Assembly: GCA_025531455.1 (NCBI GenBank)
Contig: JAMYHL010000116.1
Coordinates: forward strand, 28,975 to 92,974
Length of the DNA: 64,000 nucleotides
Source: Apiotrichum sp. Y4204
Taxonomy: Eukaryota > Basidiomycota > Tremellomycetes > Trichosporonales > Trichosporonaceae
Direction: 5' to 3'
Position numbers and translations under genes: made by a program. The notes below the pieces were generated by a model. The model saw only the letters and a list, made by a program, of their open reading frames with translations. It was not told the DNA's origin and made no database searches. This document shows positions 35,747 through 45,958 of this stretch, in pieces. Each line of letters begins with the position of its first letter. Within the stretch, counting starts at the first letter, position 1.

Positions 35747-36808
35747 TCAGTCCTCCTCCTCGCGTACGGCAAACTCCCAGGAGCGCGCCTTGCCGATCCG
35801 CCCAACAATCTCCTCGTTGTGCGCCGCACTCTTCCCCTCACGCCACCCAATCGTCCGCCGGTGCGCATACCCGGGATACACGTCGGGTACGAACTCGAAG
35901 CTGCGGAGCAGGCGGTAGCGCGGCTGTGCGAGCTTGGTGCCGGGACAATGCGGTGGAGGGCGCGTCGCGAGCGCCTTAAGATCCCAGAGTGTGTATGGCG
36001 ACTGGTCGAGCAGAGTGATGAGTAGAGACCCCTCGCGTTGCGGTGGCGTGAACGATGCAGGAATCGGGGCGGCGGTAGCAAACTCGTCGTCGTCCAGCTC
36101 CTCGGCTTCGGCATCCGAATCCGGCGTCGGTGCCCGCTTCGGCTTCCCCGGCTTCGGCATCTTCTTCTTGCCCTTGCCCTTCTTGTTGACAATGATCGGA
36201 AACGCGCTCGGGCCAGAGGTAAGCAGCGGCGCGACGGCGCGCATCGTGCGCAGCAGCATCTCCTGGTTTGCGCGAATGTTGCGGTCCTGGTCGGTAATGC
36301 CCTTTCCGACGTGCGGAAAGTTGAACACGACGCGAGACCACGGCCCACGCGCCTCTTTACGTTTATCCACCGCGCCGCCATCAACGCTAAAGAGCACGCG
36401 CGCGCCGGCCGCGCGTAGTACCGCAATATTCTCCGCCGCGTCGGGATACTTGTCCACGCATTCGTCCTCGCTGTCGTACGCCGTCGCGCAGAGGAGGTGG
36501 CCCGGGTGTCCGAGGGCAAGCAGCGCGGCCGAAAAGCTAAAGTTGCCTTCGCCGAGGAGGAGGACCGTGTCGTCGTGTGCGATTGGGCGTGTCGCTCGTG
36601 CTGCTGCGCCGGAAGCCGTGCCGCCCGTAGCCTCCGCCGCTGAAGCCGCAGCCTGGCGCTGGCGCTTGAGCGCGCGCTTCTCGCCGACGCTCCGGTGCTT
36701 TTCCTTGGCCTTGGCGGCCTCGCGCGCGTCCCGTGCTTTGGCAGCTGCAGTTCGTGCCGCTGCCGCCTGGTGTGCCCCGAGCGCGGACTTGAGCTTGCTC
36801 TTGCCCAT
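35747..36808 (-). CDS. BMT5: 25S rRNA (uridine-N3)-methyltransferase, BMT5-like (DUF2431)
   Basis: Single exon of about 353 residues from MGKSKLKSALGAHQ. A lysine/arginine/alanine-rich N-terminus (nucleolar-targeting type) precedes the Rossmann-like DUF2431 domain: DDTVLLLGEGNFSFSAALLALG is motif I for AdoMet binding. It is followed by CATAYDSEDECVDKYPDAAENI, VLFSVDGG, and WSRVVFNFPHVGKGITDQDRNIRANQEMLL, the FNFPH.G.....D....N..LL hallmark of Bmt5 and plant/animal FDX-ACB relatives. An acidic/lysine insertion (KKGKGKKKMPKPGKPKRAPTPDSDAEAEELDDDE) splits the domain before SLLITLLDQSPYTLWDLKALA. In yeast Bmt5 makes m3U2634 of 25S rRNA in the nucleolus. The start at 36808 was chosen because upstream in-frame sequence lacks conservation. 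Confidence 0.92.
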   Translation of the reverse strand: MGKSKLKSALGAHQAAAARTAAAKARDAREAAKAKEKHRSVGEKRALKRQRQAAASAAEATGGTASGAAARATRPIAHDDTVLLLGEGNFSFSAALLALGHPGHLLCATAYDSEDECVDKYPDAAENIAVLRAAGARVLFSVDGGAVDKRKEARGPWSRVVFNFPHVGKGITDQDRNIRANQEMLLRTMRAVAPLLTSGPSAFPIIVNKKGKGKKKMPKPGKPKRAPTPDSDAEAEELDDDEFATAAPIPASFTPPQREGSLLITLLDQSPYTLWDLKALATRPPPHCPGTKLAQPRYRLLRSFEFVPDVYPGYAHRRTIGWREGKSAAHNEEIVGRIGKARSWEFAVREEED

Positions 36809-37253
36809 CGGATGAAAGGATGGAAACGGAGTGGAGAGGGTGGTGGTGGGAAAACGCAACAACAAAAATCGCGGGTGGAGGAAATTCTGCGACCTCCACT
36901 TTGGCCACCGGCTGGCTCGTCGAATACTTTCATTTCAACGAGCAATGACATTCCGACGCCCATCATCTCCTACTCGTCTCTTAATCCTACTTTCCACCCA
37001 TGCCTGTCATAAATCGTATCACCGTTGTATGGCAAGGTTCAGGACGAATCTGCTCTTCTAGAATCCATACTCCTCCCATTCGCGCGTCATCTCTCCAGGG
37101 TGTATCTGCGCTCGCCGATGCTTCCCACATAAAGTGCAGTGACTTTCTGATCCGTCCTTCCGCGTCTGCTTCACTTTCTCCATCGATTTAACACTCGACT
37201 TGGTATGGTCTGATAGCACAGGGCAACAGAAACTATAACTGCCCTTGGGCTAT
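36809..37253. other. Intergenic, 445 bp
   Basis: BMT5 promoter and the 3' flank of the GPI-protein gene. No gene seen. Confidence 0.5.
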
Positions 37254-38256
37254 TAAACGAGGGCGACAACAGCCGCGAGACCGCCAACAAGAGCCGTGGA
37301 GATGACGACGCGCGACGCGCCAGATCCGGGGCTGGTGGTGGCAGGAGCGCTGGGCTGTGCGTCGGTCGAGTTGGGGGCCGTGCCATTGGCGTCGCTGCCG
37401 CCAGCAGGCGGGTTCGTGCTGCCGTTGTTGTTGCCGTTGCCGCCGGTGTTGACGCCCGTGAGGGGCTGGTTCGGGTTCGTGCCGGGGTTCGCGGGCGCGG
37501 TGCCGTTCTCACGGATACGGAAGCCGTCGGACTGGCCGAGCTTCTCTGCCTGTCAGCGGTGGCACTAGCAATTCAAGACGCACTGTTCGCAGACGCGTCC
37601 CACACAGCCACAACGTAGTTGTTGCCAGGCGGGTAGCTGGCGTGAGTATGGGCTCGGATAGCCTGGCTTACTTCTGAACGTCGACCTCCTGCTCGACCAG
37701 GCCGCCGGCGACTGTGTTGTCAGGCAAATGAAAGGTTTGGTTGCCTGTGGCACTCACCGTCCCTCGCGATCACGACCGAGTCCCAGAACAGCGACGTGTT
37801 CGAGTTGGTCAGGCGGAGCTCAACGGGCTGCGCGACGGCTCCCCAGAAGACCTTGTTCTTGGCGCCGTTGACCCCTGGGTGTTAGTGTATGTTCTGGAAT
37901 GCCGACAGAAGGGTCCGTAGATGGAGCGTCCACACGTCCGTCCACTCGACCCCTATGTCTACGCACAATAGCCCTGGTCTCCACGGTTGGGGAACGTGCT
38001 GCTGTCAGTTATGTGCTGCATACAATGTAACAGTGCGCAGGACATACACATAGGTAGTGTTCCACGCGGCACCATCGGTCGTGGTGGGACCAGCGGCATC
38101 AGTCGCGGACGGGACGGCCGTGCTCATCTCGCCTGCCATGGAAGACACGGCGGATTGGGCTCCAGTGCCCATGGTGGCCTCGGGAGCGGGCGAGGGCGCT
38201 TCCTGGGCAGTGACGCCGGCGAGAAGGGCAGCGACAACGAGGTTGAGGGCGAGCAT
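37254..38256 (-). CDS. KRE9-like GPI-anchored cell-surface protein
   Basis: The start MLALNLVVAALLAGVTAQ is a signal peptide. After a Ser/Thr/Ala-rich linker come several short exons: WNTTYVYV, NVFPNRGDQGYCA, GVNGAKNKVFWGAVAQPVELRLTNSNTSLFWDSVVIARDG, TVAGGLVEQEVDVQK, and PGNNYVVAVWDASANSAEKLGQSDGFRI. The PPG.NY.V.....S...G.SD.F.I pattern is the fungal Ser-Thr-rich/Kre9-Knh1 immunoglobulin-like domain. The C-terminal Asn/Gly/Ser-rich stalk ends SGASRVVISTALVGGLAAVVALV, a small-residue site plus hydrophobic tail fitting GPI attachment. It is a probable wall or plasma-membrane protein with a role in beta-1,6-glucan assembly by family analogy. Confidence 0.82.
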
Positions 38257-40020
38257 TGTGTATGACGGAGCTGGGATGTTTGAAAGGAGATGAGATGTAT
38301 GAGTCCGGGACGAGTAGGACGCGGCTTATCAGGCATGTTGCTGCCAAGCTGCTGGTGGTACCCATGCTCGACCAATGCTGCCCACTCTCAATGGCCATGG
38401 AAAGGCTGGCTGACAGGTCTTGGCAGCCAAGAAACTCGGAGAAATCACACACGGCCGCAACTTTGTGCGGGTCTTGTTCCTTTTATTCTTGCGTTCCTTG
38501 TGGACTCGTTCTTTGTTTGGTTTCCCATCTTGGCAGCAGCGCTGCTGAATCGTATCGTACAAATAGAAACTTCTGTTTGGCTGTCGCGATTGACTCACAT
38601 CCCTGGTCAAACTGTATCACAACAGCAGGGCTTGGCACCGGCCTGTACCGGGTGTTCCGCCGTTTCGCCAAGAACTGCGCGCAGCGTGTAATTTGATGGC
38701 GGGGGGCATGTTGTGTTGACATCTGTACATGCAGTACAGCTGGCTGTTCGGGTAGCAAGTCACGAGACAATTCACCTCCTGTCGCCAGGGGGTTCACATG
38801 TTCGGCAGTGAATGCGGCACGAGTGATGGTTGCGGCGGACCCCGACATGACGCAAGAACGGGAGACCACCAACCATATGGTGCTCCTCCTTGGCACGCAC
38901 TGCCAGGGCACCCACTCCGCGCAGCACACGGTATGCATATACGGTTCCGATCTCGATCCTTCACAATCTTCCGGCCGCAAGCCATCTCCATCCCACACTC
39001 TCTGCTCTCTGTTCAATATCACCAACGAACATGCGGACGGTTGTTTCGCATTGTGGTTCATTCCGACTCAGCCACTCGCCCACTGTGCGCTGTGGCCCCA
39101 TTCTCTTGCTTCGTCGCTTCTTGCTTCTCGCTTCTCGCTCCAGTCCAGTCCAGTGCCTGCCAACTCTAATACTGCAACGCGTCTTTGTCTGAGTTCGATT
39201 GATGTGCGAGCGACCCACCCTTACATCTGCTCTTTCTTTTTCTCACGATGATGATTGACTCTCTCTTCTATCCACTCAGACAGTTTTCCCACTCCCCACG
39301 GAACAGCGGGACAGCCATTTGCGGATTGCGGACATTGAATTTAGACAACGAGCAGTTATGTGCCAGTGGTCGGTGGGGAACGCGAGCGGGACCAGAACGT
39401 GGACAAACAGAACGACTACACTATAACACGCAATGTGATGAGGCCGACCTTACTGATCGTAAGCCATCCACCAAACATCGTGTCCAGACACCAGCCATGT
39501 TGTCGTAAACGTTAAGATGAGTGGCGCTCCTCAATGCATGGGCACGCTGGAACGATCTCTTGCATGAATGCCAAACGACTGGAGCGCCAGGACGCTGCAA
39601 CCGAACTCCCAGTCGTGAGAGTGTCTTTGCAACACGCTGCATTGAAGGTCCCTCACGCGTACGCCAGCGGCAGCTGTCACAGAATCTCAAGCTCACAAGC
39701 TCACAATCCCGTCGCCATCATTATCGTAGCTGTCAAAGGACATGCACGATGCAAGCACGATGCATGCACGATGCATGGCGTCGAGTTGAGTGTTGCGGAG
39801 TGTGTGGCCTTCACATCCGATTGTTATGTAATGTGGATGTTTGGCGGGTGGCAAAACGCAAACAATCACCGTCGTCGAAAGCACGTCGAGGCCGCTGGAT
39901 CCCCTTTCCTTCAGTACTTCAACTCATCTGTCAAGATAGACATCAACGTTAACAGTCAGAAGAACATCAGCAACGCATTTCCGTAAGTTTGGCACGCGCG
40001 AACGCCTGTTCTAATCGTAG
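38257..40020. other. Intergenic, about 1.7 kb
   Basis: No firm gene. The last part (about 39920-39980) may contain a small 5' exon of the downstream gene (SEEHQQRIS reading into VSADYY across a 45-nt intron). An 11-bp repeat lies at 39739-39778. Confidence 0.4.
39739..39778. repeat. GCACGATGCA short tandem repeat
   Basis: Three near-perfect GCACGATGCA units, two of them separated by a T and joined as the palindrome ATGCAT. It lies in sequence upstream of the cysteine-motif coiled-coil gene. Function unknown. Confidence 0.8.
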
Positions 40021-41046
40021 GTGTCCGCGGACTACTACCGCACGGCGCGAATCGCCGCTCGGCCGTACCTGTGTATCCAGCACTTCGGCACCCATACGCC
40101 CACTGGCAACGGCCGCGTCTCGACAATGAAGGATTCACTCGCCGCTCCCGGGGAGAGGGCGCCCTTCATGGCCCATCTCGAGGAGCGCGGGTGGGCGTCA
40201 GCTCCGTAAGCACCACTTGACTCTGATGCCGGTTCTGACAATAGTGTTTCGTTGTTCGGTCTTTTGCCATGTTTGAGCTGCCAAGCAAACGACATCGTCT
40301 GTGTCGCGCCTTTCACGTCTGAATACACACCGCAGGGCGCTTGCCATAACTGTGAGAAACTCTCAATTACCGAGCGGCTGGCGTGCGAAGCCTCGTTGCA
40401 GGAGGCCGACCTCAATCGACCCACGGCGCAAACGACGGCAAGCACCGTAACACCGTTATCGACAAACTCATCTTCGACAATACACATGCCTGGTCAAGGC
40501 AGCGACACGGAGCTGGGAGTTTCCGCGGCCACCGGCACCCCGTCAGTCGTGGCGGAGCGCGAGGCACCGCTGTACGACAGCCCCGGTCGCGGGTCCACGG
40601 AAGAAGACGAATGGAGGGTGGACCGGGATTTCGAACGCTGCCGCCTGCGACTCAACGAGATCCATGGCTCGCGAGCGGACAGCCAGGTGCAGCCCCTTGC
40701 CTGCGAAACAAAGCTCGCGGCGATAAGGCGCGAAGAGGCGGACCTGCAACGTCAAATCCGTGAACTCGAGCAAGAACAGAAGGAGCTCGAAGACACAATG
40801 GCCGCTCAGCAAAAGGAATTGGAACTTCTTGAGATCGAGCGCAGAGAGCGCGACGAAGAGTTCGCAAGGGCGTATGCTGTGAAAGTAAAGCAGGACGCAG
40901 CGTGGGCCTTTGCGAATGGCTGGAGCACCGACATTTCGTGGACCGTGGATCCCCCTCCAGGCTACGAGGCTGCAGCAGCATATGTTACGCGCATGTTGGG
41001 GACGCCACCTGACTGCCGGCCGCCACAGAGTGAGGAGAGGGAGTAG
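40021..41046 (+). CDS. Cysteine-motif (zinc-cluster-like) coiled-coil protein, 5' end unresolved
   Basis: The exon at 40021-40208 (SADYYRTARIAARPYLCIQHFGTHTPTGNGRVSTMKD..EERGWASAP) splices over a 39-nt intron (GTAAGC..CTGAC..ATAG) in frame to VSLFGLLPCLSCQANDIVCVAPFTSEYTPQGACHNCEKLSITERLAC. This gives CX2CX6CX13CX2CX10C, the order of a Zn2Cys6 cluster but with longer spacing in the second half and no basic residues between the Cys. After a Ser/Thr linker, the C-terminal half is a strong Glu/Arg/Leu coiled coil (CETKLAAIRREEADLQRQIRELEQ...EIERRERDEEFARAYAVK). The first exon was not found; a possible one lies at about 39960-39978, or translation starts at an internal Met (40126). Function is unknown, probably lineage-specific. 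Confidence 0.62.
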
Positions 41047-41252
41047 TCAGAGGACTTAGTCAGAGGACTAGGGTGGTGAATAGTAACGTGTTAGGAGCTC
41101 TGTGGGTACACACCGATGAGAAAACGTTCAGTCATGAACCTATGACACATGCTCACTTATCAACGACTCTCCACTTATGTCTTCTCCATCGCGTCCCTCC
41201 CGTTCATTCAATCATCCGTGATCACCTTCCAGCGACTCTGTTGCTTTGACCT

Positions 41253-41657
41253 CTAGCGTGAGCGGAAAATGATATTGGAGATTCCTGGTGCTTGTTGATG
41301 CACGCACGTTCCGCCTCTAACTGATATCTCCCACGCGCTGTCGGAAACCTTCTCACCACAGACACTATCCGCCAACCATTTGTTGGGGTCGAGACGGCGG
41401 CCAGTTCCCTTCTCCAAGCTCTTCCAAGCAGATGTCACGCCCACGACAACGACCGTGCCGATTCCAAGGCTGACAATAGAGTAGGCCGCCGGCTTTTGGT
41501 CAAAGAATGCTCGTAGGCCCCAGTCGTGGACTGGACTTGGCCCACGACCACGCCGGTATTTGATCGCTGAATAAGCACAGACGGCAACAGTAAGGCCTAA
41601 TGGCGGTCCAAGCCCTTGTACGACCTGATACTTCAACGGTGGTTCGGAAGCGGGCAT
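41253..41657 (-). CDS. Small membrane protein, hypothetical
   Basis: The 134-residue open frame MPASEPPLKYQVVQGLG has two hydrophobic segments (LGLTVAVCAYSAI, and AYSIVSLGIGTVVVVGVTSAW) separated by a basic loop (KYRRGRGPSPVHDWGLRAFFDQKP). It looks like a two-pass membrane protein with a soluble tail. A possible short intron (GTGAGAAGG..TTAGAG, about 41315-41358) could change the C-terminus. No family is recognised. It lies just downstream of, and convergent with, the coiled-coil gene. Confidence 0.5.
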   Translation of the reverse strand: MPASEPPLKYQVVQGLGPPLGLTVAVCAYSAIKYRRGRGPSPVHDWGLRAFFDQKPAAYSIVSLGIGTVVVVGVTSAWKSLEKGTGRRLDPNKWLADSVCGEKVSDSAWEISVRGGTCVHQQAPGISNIIFRSR

Positions 41658-41912
41658 ATCGGGAGAGATTGGGTGTTAAAAAGCAAAGATGAGCAAAGGG
41701 AACATCCTAACTGAGTGCCGAGAGGGGCCCGTAGGGTCTTGGACCGTTGGACGAGTCGTCGTCAAGCGCACCGGACTCGGGCCGCCGGTCGCTGTCCTGA
41801 GTTCCATGGCTGAACTGTACCTCCCGGCTCAAGGCACCAAATCGGCTCAAGTACGCACCTCTGTGCGTTTTGATGAGTCGGCCCGGAGGGTCCATTGGCA
41901 CTGACGCTGTGC

Positions 41913-42134
41913 TTAGGATAAGTGAACAGTAATCCTATCGATCTTTCCGCACTTTGGTGTCAATGGGTAATCCAAAGGACTAATGGGCGCTGTATCACGG
42001 GGGAGGTGCACATAGTGCTGTTCTTTCTGGACAGGGTTGCCCCCGCACAGGAGGACGAGGGGGAGCGTCGTGGCTGCAATGATTGCAAAGGATATCGTCT
42101 TCTTGGATGTCGGTGAGTTGCAGAAAGGCGACAT
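41913..42134 (-). CDS. Very small membrane-anchored protein, hypothetical
   Basis: 73 residues from MSPFCNSPTSKKTISFAIIAATTLPLVLLCGG. A short N-terminus with KK precedes one hydrophobic helix and a polar tail ending KCGKIDRITVHLS. The frame is also open upstream to 42284, but that part looks random. Supported only by the signal-anchor-like composition. Confidence 0.3.
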   Translation of the reverse strand: MSPFCNSPTSKKTISFAIIAATTLPLVLLCGGNPVQKEQHYVHLPRDTAPISPLDYPLTPKCGKIDRITVHLS

Positions 42135-43012
42135 TCTTACTTTCTGGACGGTGATGGGATGGGACAAGAGTTGTACAGTACGTGGGCTGTGAACTGTGTA
42201 GTCAATGGTCCACAAACTGCTACTTCGCATATCCCTGGCGGGTCGCATGGTCGTCAGACTATCAAGGTTTGACGCCTGGTTCATAGCTCCGGGGGAACTA
42301 CGAACGATCTGACGAAACCCGCCGTCACCCTAGTTGGACTAAACAGTGATCATCTAACCTCGTCCTCTGTTGAGGAGGGAAGGAGGGATGTCGAGTGTGA
42401 TGTACGCATAGGAATACACCGAGCGAGGCGGAGTAGGCAACGATGCGCCCGAGGGTGCTGCTCTATGGCAGGAGGATGTGGGACGGTTGTTGGTCCCGAA
42501 TGAGAGCCGCATGTGGGCGGGGAATGAGGGCCAGCGCGAGCGTGAGTGTTTTCGTAGTCGTGGGTTGGACAGAACAAGTCATTGTATGCACCTTGGAAGG
42601 ATTTGCCGTCTCTGTCTATTCTCGTTGTCGCCTTATGTCTACCGAGGACCACCAGTCGTGATGCACAGAAATCAAGCAAATGCCACACACCAGAGGCCGT
42701 TAAGATTGTTGCCCGACCACAATTCGGCCGGCTGGTTGGTGTCGCAAGTGGTGCATCGTCGGCATAACTGGACATACAGTACGTGAATCCGGCACTTACA
42801 CGCTACACGCTGCATGGCCTGGATTGAATAGATGGAACGGATGAGTCCCTTGGTAGAGACCAGAACGAACGTGTCGACGTAATGCATAAGGCGTTGACTA
42901 TATTACTACTAGTGTTCTGTGTCCAGCACAAGAGTCACATTATACGGATGGCGTCAAAGGAAAGGAATCTATACACAGGTCGGGGATTAAGTTTCTCATA
43001 GCAACGCCGAGT
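42135..43012. other. Intergenic, 0.9 kb
   Basis: Downstream of the beta-glucosidase gene. No supportable gene; a 141-residue minus frame (42350-42775) has no recognisable features. Confidence 0.45.
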
Positions 43013-45958
43013 TTAGCGCTTTCCGGGGCAAAATGTGGTCTTGACACCGTCGTCGTCAAACGAGTGGCGGGCGACGATGGCCGTAAAGTCGCCATCGGGG
43101 ATAACCCAACGCTGGGAGACAACATCCCAGATCGAAAGGTCGTAGTCGGAGAGACGGAACGAGACAGTCTTGGACGCTCCCGGGTCGAGGTTGATGCGGT
43201 CAAAGTCGCGGAGGACTCGAGGCGGCTCGCCGGACGACTCGGGGAAAGAGAGGTAAAGTTGGGGCACCTCGCAGCCGTTCACGTCGCCGGTGTTCTTGAT
43301 CTCAGCAGTGACGGTCCACTTGGGTGCGTGGAGCTCGGGGGCAACGGAGCGGCCGAAGGCCTGGTCGGCCGGGGGTGGGTGGCCGGCGGGGGGAACGGGA
43401 CGCGTGTCGTTGTCGGAGTTGTCGCGGGCCTCAAGATCCATGTCCTCCTCCTGCTCAACGTGGCCGTGGATGGGCGAGACGTTGATGTTGGAGAACTCAA
43501 ACTTAGTGTAGCTGCCGCCGTAGCCGAAGGGGAAACGAGGAGCGATGCCGCGACGGAGGAAGTGGCGGTAGTCGATGTCGAGACCCTCGTCGTAGTTAAC
43601 GTTGGTGTAGGGCGTGTCAATCGGGACGTAGTTAATCTCGGCGGGGTAGTGCGAACGGTTGCGGGCAATCGTGTAGGGAAGGCGACCGGAGGGGTTGTAG
43701 TCACCGTAGAGGACGTCGACGAGGGAGCGACCAGACTCTTCGCCAGGAAGACCAGCCCAAAGAACACCAGTTACATTTGGGTGGTCGATCCACTGCTCGA
43801 CGTTGATGGGGCCGACAGTGTGGACGACAACGATCGTGTTGTTGCATGCGGCAGCGACGGCCTTGACAAGGTTGTCGCCGTTGTGCCACGCGCTGAGGTT
43901 GTTGCGGTCACCAACCTGAGATGTTAGTTCAGACCATTCGTGCTGATTAGACTCACATTGCCGTCAACAGTGATGTACTCCTCGCCGCTATCCGAGTTGA
44001 TGCCAACGATGGCGACGCCAGCTGTGGAGGCAACCTTGGCAGCGGCCTCGGTGTCCCAGTCTTGAAGGAAGTAGTTCACGAGGGCGCGGTCTTTGTGGGC
44101 GCGCTCAGAGATGGCTTCGAGCGGGGTAGAGAGGAATGGGAACTGGGCGGTACCTGAACCCCAGCCGATGGCCAGAGTGCCCTCATCGCCGCCGTGGTCG
44201 GGGTATCCGTTGGGACCCTTGGAGGAAGGGCCCATGTCCGAGCCAATAATCGCAATGTTGTCCGGGTTGCGGAGCGGGAGCGCATTGTCCGTGTTCTTAA
44301 GGAGAACAGTGGATGCAGCACCAATCTGGCGGATAAGGACGTCGTGGTCCTTCCTAACGTTAACGTGCGAATTGTTCACCCCACCGTTGTGCCAGCTGTC
44401 AAAGTTGACATCCGGATAGTTCTTGTCCTGCTCAAGGAGGTACCAGCTGGCGACGATGCGCTGGGCCATGTCATCGAAGCGTGCGGCGGACACAGAGCCG
44501 TTGCGGACAGCCTCGAGCAATTCCGGGCCCCAGAAGGACGTCTTCTGGTCGAACCCAATGTCACCAGGCATCATCATGTCCAGGCCCGCGTTGGCCGACA
44601 GCGGTCCGGAGTAGTCATCCGTGCGGGCAATCGAGTCCCAGTCGCTCATGACATACTTTTAAAGTCAGCATTGATTCGGTGCACACCATGACCGCTTCGT
44701 ACTCACACCAGCAAAGCCGAGCTCCGTCTTCAGAATCTCGTTCATAGTCTTCGAGTTGCGGTCGCCATGCGTGCCGTTGATCATGTTGTAGCTGGCCATG
44801 ACGGCCGCAACGTCAGCCTGAACCGCACGCAGGAACGGGTGCAGGTACACCTCGTGCAGCGGACGGTCGTCAATGTTCGAGCTAGAGAAGTGGCGGATGC
44901 GCTCCTCCTCGTTGCCGATATAGTGCTTGACACTGGGGTGAGCAATGTCCTTCCATGCTTTGTACTCACGTCGCCTGCACACCAGACTTCTGCATGCCCT
45001 TGATGGTCTGGTACGTCGCCCAGCCGGAGAGGTAGGGGTCGCCGCCGAAGCCCTCCCAGTTGCGGCCGCCAGCGGCTACACGGCCCATGTTGGTCATGGG
45101 GCCGAGCGCGACGTTAATACCCTTGCCCTTAAACTCCGAACCCATGGCCTTGCCGCGCTCGTAGAGGAGCTTCTTGTCAAAGGTAGCAGCGGCGTTGATC
45201 GCCGGGGGGAAGACGCTGACCTGGTCGGCAAAGCGTACGCCGAGGGGGCTGTCCTGGAGACAGAGGCCTTTCCAGCCATGAGCCTCGATGGGGGGCGTGT
45301 TGCCCACGCAACGGCCGGTTGTCCACCCGGAACCAGTGACGAGGTTAACCTTCTCCTCGGGCGTCCAGTCCGCGAGGTAGGTGGTGGCTTGCTGGTGAGC
45401 CTTCTGCCAGCGTGCGTTAAAGAACTGGGTCACGTTCAGCGGCGCAGTGATGTTCGGGTCACGCTCGTAGCGCTCCGGAGGGCCGGGCGGGGGAAGGGGC
45501 TCGACCTTGACATCGGCGGGAGTCGCAAAGATGGGCACCTGAGTGTCGGAGGTGGGTGCCGGGGCTGCAGCCGAAGTCTCTTCCACTGCGGCAGTCTCGG
45601 TCACGGAACCAGCCGCGGAGTCTGTCGCAGGGGCTTCGGAGGCGGCACTGTCAGCGGCAGCGTCGGTCGCCGAAGGCTCGGCAGCGGTGCTGTCGGTGGC
45701 GGCATCCGTGGCGGCGGGGGCGGAAGCCTGAGCTGCAGCCGAGTCCGAAGCGGCCGGCGCAACGGACGTAACGGCAGCCGAGTCGTCAGTAGCAGCGGCG
45801 TCGGCAGCCGAGGAAGGAAGCTCCACAACGGTGGTGGTGGTATCGGACGCAGGGCCTGCCTGCGCAATGTCGGTAGTGTCGGAGGAAGGAACAGCGTCCT
45901 GTCCGCGCGCCAGCGTGGCCAGCACGAGGAGCACGGAGAACAGGTGCTTGTTCGTCAT
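43013..45958 (-). CDS. Secreted GH3 beta-glucosidase with low-complexity N-terminal extension
   Basis: Four exons in frame, about 920 residues. MTNKHLFSVLLVLATLARGQ is a signal peptide. Residues about 20-165 are an Ala/Ser/Thr/Asp/Glu stretch without structure. The GH3 catalytic domain follows: LADWTPEEKVNLVTGSGWTTGRCVGN, LCLQDSPLGVRFADQVSVFPPAINAAATFD, NVALGPMTNMGRVAAGGRNWEGFGGDPYL, VKHYIGNEEE (KH), and VMSDWDSIARTDD with the catalytic Asp in SDW. The C-terminal sandwich domain (LPLRNPDNIAIIGSDMG, GWGSGTAQFPFL) and a fibronectin-III-like domain (EIKNTGDVNGCEVPQLYLSFPESSGEPPRVLRDFDRI) complete the A. niger BglA-like architecture. It should cleave terminal beta-glucosyl residues of cello- or laminari-oligosaccharides outside the cell. 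The extension may be an O-mannosylated wall-spanning linker (inference). Confidence 0.95.

Noticed and set aside
35725..36966. 413-residue minus-strand frame in the BMT5 region
   Set aside because: Same strand but shifted frame of the BMT5-like gene, Arg/Ser/Thr-rich; the DUF2431 motifs are all in the other frame.
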